Counted from the stretch's first letter, positions 35,702-48,880 are shown. The stretch: 64,000 nt of DNA from Loxodes magnus (GCA_946699065.1 CAMPDV010000138.1:248001-312000), one strand, 5' to 3'. Notes: generated by a model not told the origin, from the letters alone. Numbers and translations are program-made.

Positions 35702-36919
35702 TTTATTAATTATTATTATTTAATGTAATATATCAAAAACTTTCACTACCAAAATTTATTATGAATTTAAAACTGCTCTAAATTTTTATAAATGATATAC
35801 CAAATCTATCTAAAAGTAATTTTTTTCTTGTATTTTTTAATTCAGAAATAATAAATTAAAATTTCCTTTAAATAAATATTTAAACAATTTAAAAAAAACT
35901 TGGTAAATTAATTTAGTATCTATATAAAATATCTAGGCTAATTAATATAAATAAATCTAAATTTAAATTTACTTCATAAATAAATACAATTATAGAAGTA
36001 TTATAACTAAATAAATCAAGAATATTTAAAATAAACAAATAAAAAGCAAGACTTTGCTTATATCAATTATACATTTAATTTAATTAAGCATTTTCTTTAT
36101 TAATTTATTTTAAGAAATTTAACAAAAATAAATATATTTATTATTAAGGAATTTAAAATCACACCCCTCGATAACGAAAAAATATTGTCTGGTGAGTCCA
36201 TAAGGATACTTACAGGTTAGATATAAAGAAATTTATTTTATAATTTAAAAGAAAAAGATGTTGTTAAGTATATTTGTCATTTTTTTATCCTAGATAATCC
36301 TTTATTTGAGTCAAAACAGCCTTAAAAAAATGACAAATAAAAGATTATAAAATAGAGTATTTTTCTAAAATGATAAAGAAAAGTGTAAATATAAATATAT
36401 AAATTTATAAATAATTCATTTATTATATAATTTGTTAAGCCCTTTAAATCAAATTAAACTAAAATTGCTAATTAAAATAAAATTATATAGTAACTTTAAT
36501 AAAATCTATTTGCTCATTATGGTAAATAATAAGAAGGATTTAAATTAAGTTTTTAATTTTATAAATATAAGTTATATCTATAGTAAAAAGTAAAAATTAA
36601 TAGATTATTTAAACAGCTCTTAGAATTAATAATTTAATTCACAAACATCTAATTTTTATCATTCTTCTTCCATACAATGAGGAAGTAAAAATATAGAATA
36701 ATAATTTAATTTTTCATTTTAATACTAAACTAATTATTATAAATAAAAAATAATTAAATTGCTTATAGCTTAATTTATTGCTAGTCAAATTTAAAATTAT
36801 TTTTAGAGTCAAAAAATCAGGATTGCCCTGATTAAAAATTTATAAAATAATTAAAATTTAATTCTAATACTATATTCCTTTTAAAAGATATTTAATCCTT
36901 TAATAATTAAGAAAAATTC
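35702..36919. other. AT-rich stretch with a strong inverted repeat
   Basis: About 50 bases next to the Cache start resemble the upstream regions of the other copies. The rest has no recognisable gene; the inverted repeat at 36272-36338 is listed separately. Confidence 0.45.
36272..36338. repeat. Perfect 16-bp inverted repeat with 35-nt loop
   Basis: ATTTGTCATTTTTTTA at 36272-36287 is matched exactly by its reverse complement at 36323-36338. It could form a long hairpin or mark a small transposon or excision boundary. Confidence 0.8.
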
Positions 36920-38080
36920 GTTAAAAAAGTGATGGAAAACGAAAGGATTTCTTACTTCCAAAAATTAGGATAAAACAGTATCTTTAAAAATCTAGGACTA
37001 GGAAAAAACAGGCAAGAAGATTATTCAACAAATCGCCCTCCTATTTTTGAAGAAAAGCCTAGGAATTAGGTAAAAAATATATTACAAGATGAAGTATCGG
37101 AATTCACCACAATAAGCTATGAAAAACTATAAAAGTGGTGCAAATTCTTTTGGAAGAGGTTAATTGGCTAAAAATGACAATAAAAATAATGGAAAACTTA
37201 AACATCCATGAAAGTATAGGATCAAGGCTCACGTCTCAAGAGAGAGAAATAAAAGCTTTTGAAACATATCTCAAGACTATATTTCAAGCTTTTACCTTGA
37301 AATAAAAGCAGTAAGAACTAATCTAAAAATAAAAGAAAAAATAGAAAAATAATATAGATTTTAACAAAAAATTAACCAAAAAGATTAAAGAAACAACTCA
37401 ATTTTAAAATAAGACAAAATGAAATTAGATTAGGCCACCGACTAACAAAGCAAATAAAGAAAAAGTGATCTTCTGTAGAAATGAAAACTATTTCTATTGA
37501 TAATGTAAGCTATTTAGAAAAGATAAATGATTAAAATAATATATAAAGATTTTTTTTAACTTATAGTAAATTATCTACAATAAAAATTGAACATCTTATC
37601 CTAATCCGGAAATAGAACGACAGAGAAAATTTAATGTGGAAATTTAAGTAATTTCGATTAGAGAAAAATTGGTTACTCGGAATGTATTTGAATATATAAA
37701 AAAGAGAAAACTTTATTTAAACTTAGTTTAGTTATATAATAAGGATTAAAGATGAAAAATAATAAATTTGGTTTGCTTAAAAGCTCAGGATTTTGGATTT
37801 CTAGAAGTCATTAAGTACAATACATAAAGTCCTCATAAGAAGTTACGTTTGAGTATTTATCTTCTCCTCACTGATCAGTTAGCAATATCAAGCCACCAAA
37901 GACTCTATAATCCAACTCAGACATTGCGAAAGTTTAGACATCAATCGTTTTTTTCAAAACCTCATCTTCCCGGAACAATTAAATAGGCATGTCACCTCGC
38001 AAAATAATTTGGAGGATACAATTAAACAAAATAATAACTTGCATTTTGACTCCTTGTACCATTCTCCGTCGGTACCATAT
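36920..38080 (+). mobile_element. Gag/ORF1-like element, decayed copy
   Basis: Contains a lysine-rich coiled-coil region. The knuckle remnant near 37459 reads V-I-F-C-R-N-E-N-Y-F-Y-W-Q-C: the first Cys and the His are lost but spacing is kept. The 3' portion is GC-richer (CCTCATCTTCCCGGAAC). Start and stop cannot be placed. Confidence 0.5.
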
Positions 38081-39549
38081 TTAAGAATATATAAAAATAA
38101 TAATTTAATAATTATGTTAGTTTATTTTATGTATTTTTAATAATTCGAGAAGGTTTATTTATATAGATTGCTTTTTTATCTCTAAATAAACTTTTCTAAC
38201 TTAGTAAGATTTTACAAAAACGTTACAGAGAGCATATTAAAGATAAAATAATTAATTAATTAGAGAATATGAGATAACCTTTCTAATTAAATAGATTCTC
38301 ATATAAAGATTTACTTTCATCTAAATGGTAAAATATTAATAAAGTGGATATTAAACTTGAATATTTGATTTAATGATTTAAATATAATATTATAGCTTTT
38401 ATGATATTAATAAATTGACATTTATTTTTATTGGAGAATTTTTAAACTTTTCTCAAAATTTTCATTTTCTGGAAACTAAAAAAGTTTAATCTTATTTTTC
38501 ATTATTTTCCTATTTTTATTTAGTTTTATCAATAAGTTGATTTCTTTTTTATCTTGAATTCCTCTTTTTTATTTTATAAATTCACTTATGTAATCATAAT
38601 AAAGATTTAATAAATTCCTCTTAGCACTTTTTTCAATATTAGATTTTTAATTTTTATATTTTTTAAAGTGATTTATATGCATAAATTTTTAATCGATAAT
38701 ATTTATAATAATTTTTTGCTTAGATAATTTATCTTATTGCAATGATATTCCTGCTTTTTTATCTTTTTCTTTCTTTTATTTTTAACATAAAATAAGTGAT
38801 TTAATTATGTTTTTTTTTATATATATCTTTCAAGTTAGCATCCTGAACCCTTTACTGTTTAACTATTTATTTAAATATATATTTTGACATTTTATTTTAT
38901 AGTTTAGATTTAGATAATTAATTTGATTTTATTAAAAGTTCAGAAGGTATTTTATCTCTTTCTAAAATCTATAAATTTGAGATAATTTCCATTAATTCAA
39001 ATTATAGGCAGATAAATATCCTATAAAATGGTTGATTGATCGAAGTGAAAAACATAATTAAAATTATTTTTCTAGATAGTTTATTATAAATTTTTCTTAT
39101 TTAATAAAAAACATAATTTCAATGGCATCAAATTAATTAATCTAAACCCCTCTTATTATTTCTATCAAAGTTTTAATATTATTTAACTTTATTTTTATAA
39201 TCTATATACTAATAGATTTTTTATTTTATCTCAATTATATTATTTAAGTTAAAGTATTAAATTTGAATAAAATAAATCGATTTCGAGTGTAAAATTTAAT
39301 TTATTTTATACTTAATTTAAATAAATTAATATTTATAAATTAACTATTAAAATGGTTCGTCTTCAGTAAATTTGTTTATCCTATTATTGGTAAACAATTA
39401 AATAGATTTGAAAATCATTATTTATTTATTTTTCTTTAGTGTACTATAGAAATACTTAATTCTATTCTTTGTAGATTTTTATTTTCTTAATTTATTTAAA
39501 TAATATAATTTAGATGAGCTAAACTGCTTCAAATTTTTTGTTTTAAATA
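38081..39549. other. AT-rich gap
   Basis: Pyrimidine-rich near 38400-38800, which could be the antisense of a lost lysine-rich frame. Nothing recognisable remains. Confidence 0.35.
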
Positions 39550-40290
39550 ATAATAATTATAATGAATTATAGTGGTGTAACCTTTCAAATAGGTTCATCA
39601 TTGTTTTAAAGTTTATTAGTTATGTTTCAAGCCTTTTTCTGGATTATCTTCTTTGAATACATATTTGCCAGAATTACGCTTACTCTTTTTAAGAGTTTTT
39701 TCTTTAGTCGAGTTCAATTACGATCATATTTAATTTTTCATTTGTTGAGCAAATAAAATGTCATTCATGCCTTCATTCCCTCTATTAATCTTTTTTCTGT
39801 ATAATATACCTTCTGTAGTACAGTTTAGATTACTAAATTATCTCAATATACTTAAATTTTCTAGTTCTTATTTTTGCTAGAATCTAAAGCACTATCTTAA
39901 AATGTGCCCAATGTTCTACGATACCAGCATTACTTTCTTTTCTAAAATTGAGGAATTTTTGCTGGTTGAATATTCGATTCCACCTCTATGGGTTTGTTTG
40001 TTGATATATTTTTAAGAAATAAGCTTTTAATTAACTCGGCAAATTGATTAAATTTTATTTCAATTAAATCGATTCTGAATTTATCTTTTTATGGATTTTC
40101 GTTTTCTTTAGTTTTAAGATTTTTGAAATAAGCTACTAGACTTTCCCTTCAAGTTCTTGTAATTGTTCCAAAAACTTATCATTTTATTTTATATATTTTG
40201 AAGTTCTTGGAGGATGATTTCCTTATTGCTTCTTAAGAGAGAACTATCCTTTTTCTAAGAAGTTTTCCATTTTTTAAATCTAATATAATA
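39550..40290 (-). mobile_element. Gag/ORF1-like element, decayed copy
   Basis: The minus-strand frame has K-P-I-E-V-E-S and a knuckle-like S-Q-N-I-G-H-I-L-R-Q-C with the first two Cys replaced. The module L-N-C-T-T-E-G-I-L-Y-R-K-K follows, then a Lys/Gln-rich tail. Closest to the acidic-tail subfamily copy at 41340. Confidence 0.6.
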
Positions 40291-41339
40291 AAGAAACAAT
40301 TATTAATAACTGGGAAGAATTATTTATTTCTAATTTGTTTAGTTGTTATAGCTATTTTAAATTTCTACTTTAATTTTATACAAATTTAAAAATTGTTGCT
40401 TGATTTAGCAAATCTAATTTAATTTATTCATCTTTTCAATTCTTCAATCTACTTCTAAGAATTCAATAATAAAGAAATTCATCTCTATATAAATTACAAA
40501 TGTATTCAAATTTTTATTTAATCATAAAGCGAATTATTTCAAATAATATTCACTGTAAAATAAGTAAATATTAGACAATAATGAATTACTAAAGCTTAAG
40601 TATTATGTATTTTAAGCAACTTATAGAAATAACAAAGTGGTATAATGAAGAAATGTTAATAAATATTTTATGCATTTAAATATGAAAATCAATTTTATTA
40701 AATAAGAAAATATAAAAAATCCTATTTTATATATTATGAATAATTGTGTAAAGACTTGCAAATAAATTTATTAAAAGACATTTACTTTGATATCATTTAT
40801 TTAGTTCTTTATCTTACTAATTTTAAATTTGCTAAATCTAATTTAGCTATATATTTCTAAAATGCTAAATAATTATATATTATGATAAATTTAGTGTATA
40901 TATATTTTATTCATATGCTATCAAAATTAATAATTTTTTAATTAGTTAAAATTACTTAAATTAAGCATTAAGAATACCTATTTAAATTATTATTGTTTGA
41001 TCATTTATATAAATTATATTATAAATAAGAATTTTAAGTAGCAAAATTACTTTTTCTGTTAATTTATTTTTCTAATGCTTTTATTGTTTAAAAGAAAATC
41101 AATTAAATTAAAAAAATATAAAGTATTTTAAATGTTCTTTTAGCATTTAAGTTAAACTTTAATAGCTTAAGATTTAAATTTAGAACAAAGTGAGAGTATT
41201 AAAAAGAAGTATTTTATTAAATTCTTGCATAATTGAACTAAATTAAAAAGCTATTTCTAAAATTAAATAGATAAACCATGCTTTCATATTTATTATATAT
41301 AATAAAATAGCACCTAAGAAACAATTAACCTAAAAATAG
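40291..41339. other. AT-rich gap
   Basis: No gene recognised. Confidence 0.4.
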
Positions 41340-42240
41340 TCTCCTTCCAACTAACAATAAGATACCTTAATTGAAATTTTATCTTTATAGGTTGAGAGTA
41401 AAAAACTTTAGGAGTGGTACAGCAACTAATTTAGCAAATAGATAGACTAGATATAAAAATAAACTAACTTAAAAATTATAGTAAAATACTGAACACAGAA
41501 TTGAGCTTATAAGTATCAGCACATGTATTTAATCAAGAAATTAAAAGAATAGAAGAGAAAATTTAAGAAATTCGAAATATTAACTAAATAGACCACGAGC
41601 AAGTTATGTTTAAAACTATAGACGATCCAAAGGAGATTGAATAATCAAATTTAATTATTATTCAAACATAAAATAATAGATAAATAATCAGGAAATAAAA
41701 AGAAGATCAAATACATACTGATTATGAAGAAAAATAGGGCACATAAAAAAGAACTGTTGGAAATACCATAAATTTCAAAAGTACGAAAATAATTATTCTA
41801 AAAGACCTAACATTAGTTTATTGTACATCTAAAGGTGAGTTATATAGAAGAAAAATGATTGATAAAGAAAAATTACTAGAATAAATAGTAGATTTTCAAA
41901 GAAGAAGAATCATCCAAATGTTTTGTAAGAGCTGAGATTGTAACCAGATACCAACCGTAAAAAAGACCAGATTAACAGCCATATATATGTTATAAAAAAT
42001 ACGAAACTGGAGAAGATTTCAATGAATCTTAGGATGATTTTGAACCTTTTTATAAACTAATATGTGAAGAGCCAATAAGGGCTACTTCTCATTAATAAAT
42101 TATCTTATCTTATCTTATCTTATCTTATAATATTACCCAAAGGTTTACTTGAAGAAACGAACATATATTGAAGCACGAAAAGAACTGAGCACCAACAAGG
42201 TACTACGCGCTTTATAATAAAATTTATTTATTATTTATAA
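41340..42240 (+). mobile_element. Gag/ORF1-like element, acidic-tail subfamily, with shared 3' tail
   Basis: Coiled coil with N-Q-E-I-K-R-I-E-E-K-I-Q-E-I-R-N, then D-D-P-K-E-I-E-Q. The knuckle remnant is K-I-G-H-I-K-K-N-C-W-K-Y-H-K-F-Q. A frame change precedes V-Y-C-T-S-K-G-E-L-Y-R-R-K. The tail has Y-I-C-Y-K-K-Y-E-T-G-E-D-F-N-E-S. A TTATC run follows, then GAACTGAGCACC...GGTACTACGCGCTTT, the same 3' tail as the SINE-like families. This makes it a candidate for the element type whose tail the SINEs share. Confidence 0.65.
42104..42127 (+). repeat. Pentanucleotide (TTATC)n microsatellite
   Basis: About five units. A shorter TTATC run sits at the equivalent 3' position of the element at 44160 (near 44821), so it seems to be part of the element end. 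Confidence 0.75.
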
Positions 42241-43230
42241 AGAAAATTATTCTGTTTCTTTATATCTTAATATATTTCTATTTTTTATATAATATTAAAA
42301 TTAAAAATAGTTACAAACACTATAAAAAATAGACTATTATATAAATTATTTATCTTATTTTCAGAAAATATAAATTCAATAACTTTTATCTTAGCTTTTG
42401 AGGAAATATAGATAAATATTTAAAATTATTATAGTAAAGCTTATAATAAAGTAAAGAGCTTTAATCATATATTTGGAAAATAAGTAAAAAATATCTACTT
42501 TACTATTTATAAATTGTATAAATTCAACTATTCTTTATCAAACTGCAACACAAGTAAAATATTTAAATAAAGCTCTTTAAAATATTAGCAAGTAATTACA
42601 TCTTTAAAGTAAAAATTAATTATAAAGTAGTAAAATTAAAAAAAATAAATAAAGTTATAAATAAAATAAGATTTCATGAGTATTTAGTTATGAGAAAAGC
42701 TAATAAAATAAGAATTAAAGTATATAATTTATAATTAATTAATCTTTTGTTTTTATTTTAAAATATCAATCTATTTGATATCTGAAATTTCTTTAAAAAA
42801 ATATAAATTTTATAATATATATTAATAAGGATAAATCTAAACATTCTATATTTTAATAATATCACAAGTTAAGAAAGATTCTCTATTCTAAATCAGTTTA
42901 GAAGCGCATTTTTATTAATTACATCCTTATAATTTGTATAGTTCTAATTATTTTGAATATAAGTAAGTAAAATAAAAATGAAAAGTTAATTTAGTTTAAA
43001 GATTGAGATATTTTATATATATTTAAGTAAAAATTTATTATTTGATAAAGTAGAGCTGCTTAAAAATCAAAAATATAGAAAGGTGTGATCATCAACTATA
43101 AAACTCGTTTATTGAAATTTACTCTCTTGAGGCAGCAAATAAACAACTTTAATAATAATTTTAAGACTTAAATTAACGAATCAATTCTCTAACCTATATT
43201 AAATTAAAATTAAAAAGTTTAAATTGGAGT
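42241..43230. other. AT-rich gap
   Basis: No gene recognised. Confidence 0.4.
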
Positions 43231-44115
43231 TTAGTGAACTTGGAGGACTTTCAACCTCGTGTTCACAGGACCAGTTTGATAACCTGGCTGGAACCAGCTC
43301 CCTTCAGGACTCTTTCTTCAGTCGCCTTAGATTGTATACTACTTCGGTTTATAGATTTGACCTCCTGACGGATAAAATTAGTTACAGAATTCTCGTCTAA
43401 TCTTATCCTAATATTAGTACTATTATTTTTCTAATTATTTTCTATTCCAGTACTATTATTTAATTAATTTCAATTTCTAACATTGTCTATATTTATGTCC
43501 AGTTTGTTTGCATACAAAACATCTTGGTTTATTCCTAATTCATTTCTTGTCTGGACTCCTCGGTAAATTAATAGCTCATTCTATGTCCATTGGATCTTGA
43601 ATTGTCTACTGTTGCTACTTGCTGTTCTCTTCAAGCACAGTTGTTCTCTGCTGTAGCAATCCCATTTCCCTGAAGAAAGTGTTTTGCTCTCGATCGTAGA
43701 CTTCCCAGAAGCTTTCTTTCCATTCCTTGAGCTCAGTAACTTGATTTTTTAGAGCTCTATTCTCTAATCGTAGCTTCTTTACTTCCTCCTTCAGGTCAGA
43801 GAATGCGACTAAAATTTATGCCTGTTCTTCCTGGAACTGTGGCATCGCAAACTCTCGCACGGCTGCTGCTTCTTGCGTCTCCAGCACCTTTCTAGGTCCT
43901 TCCTCTTCAGTTGGTGTCATCGAGGTAGCCTTTTGGCGCTTTTGTCCCATCTTTTAAGTTGATCTGGAAGTTCCTAGTTGAGTCTATTATTCTTGAAGGT
44001 TTTGAGAAGAAGATTATTTCTAGGAAGAAGATGTGCTAGTTAGAGATGAGGGTTCTTACTTTCTCTCCCCTTTTTAGGAGGTGGTATAAAAGCCTTTCTT
44101 GAACCCTTCTACCAT
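43231..44115 (-). CDS. Intact Gag/ORF1-like CCHC zinc-knuckle protein
   Basis: A 294-aa frame from ATG 44115 to TAA 43233-43231, with no frameshift; TAA/TAG=Gln and TGA=Trp inside. Leader M-V-E-G-F-K-K-G-F-Y-T-T-S, Ser/Gln-rich region, leucine-rich coiled coil (D-L-K-E-E-V-K-K-L-R-L-E-N-R), D-P-M-D-I-E-W. Canonical knuckle C-F-V-C-K-Q-T-G-H-K-Y-R-Q-C, then F-Y-P-S-G-G-Q-I-Y-K-P-K, and an Arg/Pro/Gly tail. Retroelement knuckles bind RNA or DNA. Just past the stop the DNA forms a compound hairpin (GTGAAC...GTTCAC outside, GAGG...CCTC inside). It is GC-richer than its surroundings, so probably recent. No reverse transcriptase is adjacent; a domesticated multigene family is the alternative. Confidence 0.8.
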
Positions 44116-44159
44116 TTTATTATTATTCTCTAACCTATAATATATAAAAAATATAAATG

Positions 44160-44840
44160 GAAACCAAGGATTAAAAGCTGAAATTAACACTAAGGCTTCA
44201 ATTTCACAAATTAATTAAGAACTGGAAAAAACGGAGTAAAAAATAGAAGAAATTAATAAGCCGAGTAAAATATATAATCATTTCTCATCACAATCCTTTT
44301 AACGATACTATTGTAATTGAAGAAAAGAATGAAAAAACTCTTTCGGATTGGAAAAAATCTAAAAATTTGGGAATGTCTAAAATAGGTCATGGCTCAAAGA
44401 ATTATTAAGCAAAATCATTCTACTTTTAGAAGATTGGGCATATTTTTAGAAGATGCTGATATTTTTAGAAGAAAAAAGGACTAAATATCTAAAAGATATG
44501 AAATAATATGACTAAATTATACTGCTCTTCAGAAGGAAAGATTTACAAGAAAAAGATATACGGGGGAGATTAATTATTATTAGATATAGTAAATGCTCAA
44601 AAAAGAAGAAAATAATAAATGTTTGGGCCGAAATGAGAATGGAGCAAGATTCCTGTGGTCAAGAAAGATTAAAATTGCGCAAGCTGTTACGCAATAGAAG
44701 AAGTAAGCTCTGAAGAAGATTATAATGATCCTATGAACGTATGAAACAATCCTATTATTTCATAAAACAACTTATAAACTTATCAGTGATAAAACTAATG
44801 ATGGTGATATCATTTTGATTTATCTTATCTTATAAAATAT
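44160..44840 (+). mobile_element. Gag/ORF1-like element, acidic-tail subfamily, 5'-truncated
   Basis: Begins inside the coiled coil (Q-E-L-E-K-T-E-Q-K-I-E-E-I-N). The knuckle has lost its first two Cys (F-Y-F-Q-K-I-G-H-I-F-R-R-C). The module L-Y-C-S-S-E-G-K-I-Y-K-K-K and the tail F-G-P-K-W-E-W-S-K-I-P-V-V-K-K, then S-S-E-E-D-Y-N-D-P, are well kept. A short TTATC run follows. It is divergent from the intact gene at 43231-44115. Confidence 0.65.
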
Positions 44841-44989
44841 TACTTGACTATAATTTCTCATAACATATCCTAATATTTTTATTTATAGAATAATTAATCT
44901 TTTATTTTTAACCTTAATACACTAGGAAAAATAAATTAAATTTGCTTTTTTCGTAATTATTTAAATTCATTTACAATTAATTTTCTACG

Positions 44990-46000
44990 ATTTAAAGAGA
45001 TTAATAAAAATATTCTTGAATTATATTATTAGATATTTATACTGTTTATGTATCCTTTTCATCAGTAATGCTATTTTTTACGTCTAAGCTTATTTTATCT
45101 ATTATATTTTGAATTCTCTTAAATTCTCATTTCATTTCTTCAGTAGTAATTTTTTAATTAGAATTATATTATTCTTAATTTATGTTTTTAATTTGAAATT
45201 TATGGCATATTACATAGAAGATAGCGTAGATCATAAATTAGCATCGTTTTTCATAATTAAATTTTTTAGATTTTTATTTTCTTTTTTTGTGTAATATCGC
45301 TTCTTTAATTTTTGCTGGATTAATTTTTCATATATTTCCATTTCTTAACTGCCTTCTCATTTTTGCCCCTTTTCATTTGTTCCTAAGCATAAATATTATT
45401 TTAAATATATTAACTTTATTATATAGTTAAAATAGCTTATAGACCTATCTCTTGAGACTATAATTTTGAATTTAATTTATTCATTTTATTAAATGTTTTC
45501 AATTATTTTTTCATTGTCTTTCTTAGGTCTCTGATTCATTTTTTAAGTTTATAATAACTTTAACTAGTTATTTAAAACTTTTTATTTAGCTGAAAACTTC
45601 AGAAATATCATAAGTTAATATTCTTATAGTATATTTTCTTTAGTCCTTTTGATTTGTAAAATATGCAATTTTATGCTTTTTTGCTGATTTATTCCAATGG
45701 CTATGAATATGTCCTTTATTTCTTTTTCTATGGAGATTAGAAAAATGCTTTCTTTTAGTCTCTAACATATTTTTTTTAATATCTTGATTTTAAAATTTAA
45801 ATAATTTTTAAATATTTAAAGTATAAACTTCTTAATACCTTTTATATTACTCATATTTTATTTTTACCATACTTTATATAACTCTGCATCAATTAATTTA
45901 GAATCTTAAGGCAAAAAATAATAGAATTATTAAATTTGACTACGGTATCACATTGAAAGACTTTATTTGAATAATTAGATTTCAAATATTATATTCCTGC
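44990..46000 (-). mobile_element. Probable old Gag-like element
   Basis: Near 45200 the minus frame reads K-R-C-Q-F-M-I-Y-A-I-F-Y-V-I-C-H-K-F-Q. This fits a zinc knuckle that has lost its second Cys, its His and one residue, but keeps the trailing C-x-K-F-Q of the family. No C-terminal module is clear. Confidence 0.35.
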
Positions 46001-46650
46001 TTAGGTAAAGTATTAATAAATTAACTTTCAAGTTAAAAATAAAATATAAAAATAGTATAACTTTAAAAACATAATTAATGCTATGATTACATCATCAACT
46101 ACAAGTAAAGAGAAATATCATTTAAAATTTTAAGTAAACTAAATAATTATTAGTTAATACTTAAAATAAGCAAGTTTAGGTAATATAATAATAGAATCCT
46201 GAAATAAATTTGAAATATATATTATTTAAAACTTAGTTATTTTAGTTAAAATAGTAACTTACAATATTTTATATATGTGCAAACAAATCTAAATTTACTT
46301 ATATAAAATGATATTTATATGGGAGAGCTAAAAACTAATATATGCTATTAGACACTGTTTTCAACGCTTAAGGTTATTTTAAAAAATATGAAAAAATTAT
46401 AATATATAAATAAAAGTATTAAAATTAAGAAAAATAAGAAATTTAGATAAAATAACTATTTTAATTGAAGCATTAAAAATATTTTAACTTGATTTAATGT
46501 TCTATATGCTTTCGAATATTATTGCAAAAAAAACTTATTTTAATTTATAATGATTACAGTCAGGCTAAGTTGATAACAATATATTCATACAATTTTCTAT
46601 AGTATAAGAAATCCTTATCTTCATAAATAATTTATTAAATATAAATAAAT
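46001..46650. other. AT-rich gap
   Basis: No gene recognised. Confidence 0.4.
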
Positions 46651-46975
46651 AGGGAGGAGCAATCTCAAACTGACATTGACTTAAGATCTGGTACTCGGAC
46701 CCATGAGCGAGGAACCAAACGAGAATCTTGGTAGGAGCCAAGAGAGAAGACAAAGACTAAAGAGGCATCAAGTAACGTTATTGATGAAAGATGCCAGATA
46801 TTAAGGTCTCTTAGGGAGCATTCAGATCAAGCCTTATAGAAGACAAGACTCACAAAGAATGCTAGCACTGTGGAAGACTTCAAAAAAGAACTTTTTGATT
46901 TTAAAAATCTTTATTAAGGAGCTGCACGCCATTGAGGTGCCATGCGCTCTCTAATCTTATTTATTTAAACAAAAT
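46651..46975 (+). mobile_element. SINE-like repeat, family beta, copy 2
   Basis: Matches 4689-4990 along its length: AGGGAGGAGCAATC head, GGTCTCTTAGGGAGCATTC, GACAAGACTCACAAAGAATG. The tail hairpin is diverged here (GGAGCTGCACGCC...GGTGCCATGCGCTC). Confidence 0.65.
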
Positions 46976-46999
46976 TATTTTTAAAATATTATATTTTGT

Positions 47000-48880
47000 T
47001 TTTAAATAAAGAGATTTATTGATTGGTTGATTAGATTAAAATTTATTATTTTAATTTCTCAACTTAAAAAAGAAGATTACTCAAGAATTTACATTTTTTT
47101 TATATAGAAAATGTTTGACTGGAATTAATTTTATTTTGCTTGAAAATTGAAATGTATTCTCAATTCATCGCTTTCATTAATATAGTTTTTATAACATAAA
47201 TTTCAAGCTATGCTTACTACTATCCATTTTTAAAGTTTAATAAGATACCAGAACATTATTTTAAGTTTTAATAGTTAAAAGACTCTAATCTTCTCCATAA
47301 ATTAGATTCATGATCTTAAATGTTTATTTGCTTATTCTAACAAAAATAATAAAATAAATTTCTCTTGAACAGCATTTTTTTCCAAGTTCTTTTTAAATTA
47401 CATGCACTTCATATTATTCTGTTTCTCCATATAATTTCTAACACAACAATCTAATAATAGGCATAGAGGTAGAAGAAATTTTAGTTTTTCGTGTCTATCT
47501 CATAAAATCTTTACTATCTAATCATTTTAATTCCAGATAAAATATATTTATTTTGTTTTTAAATTTTGAAGTTCGTAAGATGGGATTCTTAGATTTTTTA
47601 CAAAGAAATACAGAGATTGAATGCAATTTTAGTTAAAATTCTATTTCATCTTATATTCTATTAATTTATATCTTTTATCCTAATAACTTTATTCCAATTC
47701 CTTAAAAAAGATTCGTTTATTTAATTATTATATAACTTATATAGCTTGAATTTCGATGCTTTATTAAAAGATTTAAACTTATAATGAATATCAATTTAGC
47801 TAGCCTTTTTTTTCAAGTTTTAAATTTATAGCAATTTAAGGTTTATTTAATTATAATTAATATTCCAAAAGATATATAATTATTAGATTGTAAGATAAGT
47901 AATAGAGTTAAAAAGTTGAAAACCTTCCGATCCTCTGCTTTTAAATTTAAATGATCTTGGATAGGCTTTTACTGCTTTCTTTTCATTATTCATTACGATA
48001 CATAGCTTGATTTAAATATCAACTTGCTCAATATTCATTATTTTAATGCATCTTGCCTAAGCACCTAATAATTCTCAGTTTTCACCTTCCTCCATTTCAT
48101 AATAATTAATAAAATCTTACTAAATTTTAGGTCGAGCCGTAGTAATAGCGATTATTCCTAGGAATTTAAGTAATTAAGGATATAGCATATTTCTTTTAAT
48201 TAATCAAATTATATAATTGATTTTATATGAATTTTCCTATTCCTTCTATTTCGTTAAATTTAGATAAGTATATTCCTGGATTATATTTGTTTATTGTAGA
48301 TATTTTGCTAGTTATTATTAATAAAATTAAATATCTTCTTTTATTATTTCAGTTTTATTTACCAATCAATCTGATTACTCCATTATGCTTGAAGATTTAT
48401 TTCACTCTCCTCACCAATTTTATTAAGTTTTAACAGATTATCAATAACTTTTAATCTCTTTATTAAATTTTATATTTTACTCTTTGAATTTGCAAAAATA
48501 CTGATAAATCGTCCCAACTCTATTTATTCTCCAGTCTCCTATTGCTTTTATATTCCATATTATTTGAAATTTTTTCTAATTGTATAAGGATAAAAATATT
48601 TTTGCTATTTTTCCTTTCCTAAATTTTTTATTATTAAATAAAAGTCTCTTTTTCATTTTTTAATGATAACAGTATTGCAAGATAATTTTAAAATATATAG
48701 CAGTATTATATAAGAAATAATTATACTTATATTTATTCCTAGCATTTGTCTATCTACTATTTCATTCTTTTTCTATTAATTTAAATGCTTTAGTTTTAAG
48801 TTTAAATTAACTTGTTGTGAATAATAATGATGCCTTAATTGTTATAATTTATAATGCTAAATAAGCTTAAGTATGAAATT
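47000..48880 (-). other. Unrecognised coding-like region
   Basis: Minus-strand frames look protein-like under the altered code but match no family I know. Examples are I-N-K-Y-N-P-G-I-Y-L-S-K-F-N-E-I-E near 48260, M-E-E-G-E-N-W-E-L-L-G-A near 48090, A-Y-P-R-S-F-K-F-K near 47950, and W-D-R-H-E-K-L-K-F-L-L-P near 47500. They are in different frames, so this is either a spliced gene or a decayed one. Confidence 0.3.

Noticed and set aside
42104-42127. Telomeric repeat
   Set aside because: TTATC is not a ciliate telomere motif (G4T2/G4T4 types), and the run is internal and tied to an element end.
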